16,906 bases of DNA from Burkholderiales bacterium. GTDB lineage: Bacteria > Pseudomonadota > Gammaproteobacteria > Burkholderiales > Burkholderiaceae_C. Shown here piece after piece: positions 15,514 to 16,906 of this stretch (its first letter is position 1; each line of letters begins with the position of its first letter). Position numbers and translations under genes: made by a program. The notes under the pieces were generated by a model. That model saw only the letters and a program-made list of their open reading frames with translations, was not told the origin of the DNA and did not search any database. Where the stretch lies: assembly GCA_005793295.1 (NCBI GenBank), contig SXSX01000158.1, positions 1-16,906 of the forward strand, read 5' to 3'.

Positions 15514-15916
15514 GCTGGTCATCGATACCAACATCTTTATCAGTGCCGCGCTCTCATCGAAAGGTGCTCCGGCTGAGTTGGTTCAGGAAGCTTTGGCGCA
15601 TCACCGCTTGGTGTTTTCCCAACCTACGTTTGATGAGATGCGAACGCGGCTTTTCCGTCCCAAATTTGATCGCTACATCAGCCTTGAACTGCGTGAACGT
15701 TTGTTGCACGATTTGAATGCGTCTGCGGTTTGGGTGGACATTGATGAATCTGCCGTCTATTGCCGCGACCGTGATGATGACAAGTTCATCGAGACAGCAC
15801 TCAAGGCGCAAGCGCAGTATTTGGTCAGCGGCGATAACGATTTTTTAGAGCTTGTGTCTTTGCCCACATTACAAATTATTTCCGCAAAGCAAGCCATAAG
15901 CGTTTTGGGCGCTTAA
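15503..15916 (+). CDS. PIN-domain toxin of a type II toxin-antitoxin pair
   Basis: A 137-residue PIN-fold ribonuclease, matching the COG1569-type putative toxin component. The conserved acidic residues that bind Mg2+ are all visible: Asp8 in LVIDTNIFISA, Glu45 in PTFDEMRTRL, the acidic cluster RDRDDDKFIETA (88-99) and Asp111/Asp113 in LVSGDNDFLEL. An intact active site suggests a working RNase. The ATG lies 11 bases inside the end of the antitoxin gene; a GGAAG 12 bases upstream is a possible ribosome site. The RNA target cannot be predicted. Its TAA shares the bases TTAA with the stop of the Lrp-type gene on the opposite strand. Confidence 0.9.
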   Translation: MSLKLVIDTNIFISAALSSKGAPAELVQEALAHHRLVFSQPTFDEMRTRLFRPKFDRYISLELRERLLHDLNASAVWVDIDESAVYCRDRDDDKFIETALKAQAQYLVSGDNDFLELVSLPTLQIISAKQAISVLGA

Positions 15917-16404
15917 GGCTGGTGCAGTACTGGCCAGGTGCTGGTGAACTTCGCCCGCTTGGTGGCAAAGAATGCTTTCACATTCCGCACATTCGCGTCT
16001 TGCGTGAGCAGGCGTTGCGTGATGGCCAGATAGTCGGGCATGTCGGCCGCTTGCACCACCAAAACAAAGTCTGGTCCGGGCGAGACGCGCCAACATTGCT
16101 GCACGGCGGCATCAAAGCAGGCGCGTTTTTCGAAGGCGTCTAAATGTTCAACACCTTGTGTGTCTAGCGTCACTTCTATCAAGGCTGTCAGACCATGCCC
16201 GAGTGTTGCGCCTAATTTGTCGGAGTTGAGAACTGCGATTTGCCGTTCAATCCAGCCTTCATCTGTCAGGCGCTTGACGCGGCGCAGGCAGGTGGGCGGC
16301 GAGATCTTCAGGTGTTCTGATAAGGCCACGTTGCTGACCGTGGCGTCGTGTTGTAAAGCATCGAGCAGTTTTAAGTCTGTCGCATCAAGAAATTCTTTTT
16401 GCAT
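15913..16404 (-). CDS. Lrp/AsnC family transcriptional regulator
   Basis: A 163-residue regulator of the feast/famine (Lrp/AsnC) family. The N-terminal winged helix-turn-helix reads DATDLKLLDALQHDATVS then ALSEHLKISPPTCLRRVKRL (27-46), where the SPPTCLRRVKRL recognition helix is very typical. The RAM ligand-binding domain occupies about residues 70-155, with ALIEVTLD, WRVSPGPDFVLVVQA and the final VRNVKAFFATKRAKF. Such proteins form dimers and octamers that bind amino acids; the ligand here is unknown. It is transcribed away from glmS across a 135-base AT-rich region that contains dyad sequences suited to an Lrp-type operator, so autoregulation and possible control of glmS are inferred. Confidence 0.93.
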   Translation of the reverse strand: MQKEFLDATDLKLLDALQHDATVSNVALSEHLKISPPTCLRRVKRLTDEGWIERQIAVLNSDKLGATLGHGLTALIEVTLDTQGVEHLDAFEKRACFDAAVQQCWRVSPGPDFVLVVQAADMPDYLAITQRLLTQDANVRNVKAFFATKRAKFTSTWPVLHQP

Positions 16405-16405
16405 A

Positions 16406-16423
16406 AATTGAAATAATTGAAAT
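16406..16423 (+). repeat. tandem 9-base direct repeat
   Basis: AATTGAAAT occurs twice with no gap (period 9). The second copy overlaps the left arm of the 17-base dyad. It lies 2-19 bases upstream of the Lrp-type gene's ATG, on the untranslated leader or promoter of that gene. Confidence 0.75.
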
Positions 16424-16525
16424 TAAATTCCAAATTAAGGAAACAATGAAATTTTCGCTCAAATAAGTAGAAAAATAAACAAAGAAATTTCTTTTTAAGG
16501 TGCTTAATATCAAAGCAACCCAATT

Positions 16526-16531
16526 TAGGAG
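16526..16531 (+). promoter_or_regulatory. ribosome binding site of glmS
   Basis: TAGGAG lies 8 bases before the glmS ATG at 16540. It is the clearest Shine-Dalgarno sequence in the window and fixes the start, which also gives the required Met-Cys N-terminus. Confidence 0.8.
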
Positions 16532-16539
16532 TGCTTTTT

Positions 16540-16906
16540 ATGTGTGGCATCGTCGGCGCCGTTTCTACCCGCAACATCGTTCCCATCCTCGTGCAAGGTT
16601 TGCAGCGTCTGGAATACCGTGGTTATGACTCTTGCGGTGTGGCTGTGCATTCGGCCAGTCTGGGTGCTAAGCAAGGTGCAATTCATGGTGGACTTCAACG
16701 CGCACGCAGCACGGCCCGCGTGTCTGAGCTGATGGACCAAGTCAAGGTTGACCACATCGAAGGTGGAACCGGCATTGCCCACACACGCTGGGCCACGCAC
16801 GGTGCGCCTGCGGTGCACAACGCGCACCCGCACTTCAGCCACGGCATGGGCGCTGGCGCGGGAGAAACAAAAAACGGCCGCGTGGCGCGGGTGCACAACG
16901 GCATCA
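16540..16906 (+). CDS. glmS: GlmS, glutamine-fructose-6-phosphate aminotransferase (3' end missing)
   Basis: GlmS makes glucosamine-6-phosphate from fructose-6-phosphate and glutamine, the first committed step to UDP-GlcNAc. The 122 residues in the window are the start of the class II glutaminase domain. MCGIVGAVS exposes Cys2 as N-terminal nucleophile after Met removal. LQRLEYRGYDSCGVAV, GTGIAHTRWATHGAP (the glutamine-binding RWATHG) and NAHPHFS follow, and the window ends inside VHNGI. Between HPH and VHNGI there are 19 residues, against about 7 in E. coli GlmS, so a Gly/Ala-rich insertion (about 101-113) is present. Another few extra residues lie after CGVAV. The sugar isomerase domains lie beyond the window. 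Start is fixed by TAGGAG. Confidence 0.96.
   Translation, partial: MCGIVGAVSTRNIVPILVQGLQRLEYRGYDSCGVAVHSASLGAKQGAIHGGLQRARSTARVSELMDQVKVDHIEGGTGIAHTRWATHGAPAVHNAHPHFSHGMGAGAGETKNGRVARVHNGI

Larger units (their letters stand above)
16405..16539. promoter_or_regulatory. AT-rich divergent control region between the Lrp-type gene and glmS
   Basis: This 135-base gap is strikingly AT-rich compared with the genes. It holds a 9-base tandem repeat, AATTGAAAT at 16406-16414 and 16415-16423, directly adjacent; an imperfect 17-base dyad TTGAAATTAAATTCCAA (16417-16433, 7 of 8 pairs match) just upstream of the regulator's ATG; and a perfect 14-base palindrome AAAGAAATTTCTTT (16481-16494) nearer glmS. These are plausible sites for the adjacent Lrp/AsnC protein, whose family prefers AT-rich dyads. 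I could not assign -10/-35 boxes with confidence. Confidence 0.5.

Noticed and set aside
1..16906. CRISPR array, insertion sequence, tRNA or rRNA gene, prophage or integrase
   Set aside because: No regularly spaced repeats, transposase or integrase motifs, terminal inverted repeats or tRNA-like folds were seen by reading both strands.

Overview
The window is a dense stretch of bacterial chromosome carrying 19 protein genes, 17 complete and one cut at each edge. Gene content and protein style point to a betaproteobacterium of the order Burkholderiales, probably Comamonadaceae-like. The evidence is a PTR1-type reductase next to folB and ttcA, a DUF6279 lipoprotein head-to-head with glmU, and an Lrp/AsnC regulator facing glmS. 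This placement is inference from protein resemblance, not a search. I found no tRNA or rRNA gene, no insertion sequence, no CRISPR array and no convincing intrinsic terminator.

Layout. (1) 1-608, plus: 3' part of ruvB. (2) 597-5187, minus: a tight six-gene cluster read as PTR1/FolM-like reductase, folB, ttcA, DUF4136 lipoprotein, histidine phosphatase, fatty-acid hydroxylase/sterol-desaturase-like membrane protein. Spacings run from a 4-base overlap to 25 bases, so it is probably one operon. (3) 5262-6401, plus: a MidA/NDUFAF7-type methyltransferase divergent from that operon. (4) 6405-10257, minus: soluble lytic transglycosylase, glutathione S-transferase-like protein and cca, probably one transcript. 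(5) 10267-10890, plus: 5-formyltetrahydrofolate cyclo-ligase, starting almost on top of the transglycosylase start. (6) 10903-11805, minus: DUF6279 lipoprotein, back to back with glmU (11810-13249, plus). (7) 13275-16404: a secreted 5'-nucleotidase (minus), a Phd-type antitoxin and PIN toxin pair (plus), and an Lrp/AsnC regulator (minus). (8) 16540 to the end, plus: 5' part of glmS.

Functional themes. Folate/pterin metabolism is represented by folB, the PTR1-like reductase and the cyclo-ligase. tRNA maturation is represented by ttcA and cca. Cell-wall synthesis and recycling is represented by glmU, glmS and the lytic transglycosylase; GlmS supplies glucosamine-6-phosphate toward the UDP-GlcNAc made by GlmU. 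glmU and glmS are separated by about 3.3 kb holding the nucleotidase, the toxin-antitoxin pair and the regulator.

The most notable points are: a CCA enzyme whose HD domain has lost its metal-ligand motifs; a 5'-nucleotidase whose signal sequence is one base from a normal lipobox; divergent genes with almost no space between their start codons; convergent genes sharing stop-codon bases; and a structured AT-rich control region between the Lrp-type regulator and glmS. No clearly new multi-gene system was found; most of the window is housekeeping DNA in a very compact arrangement.
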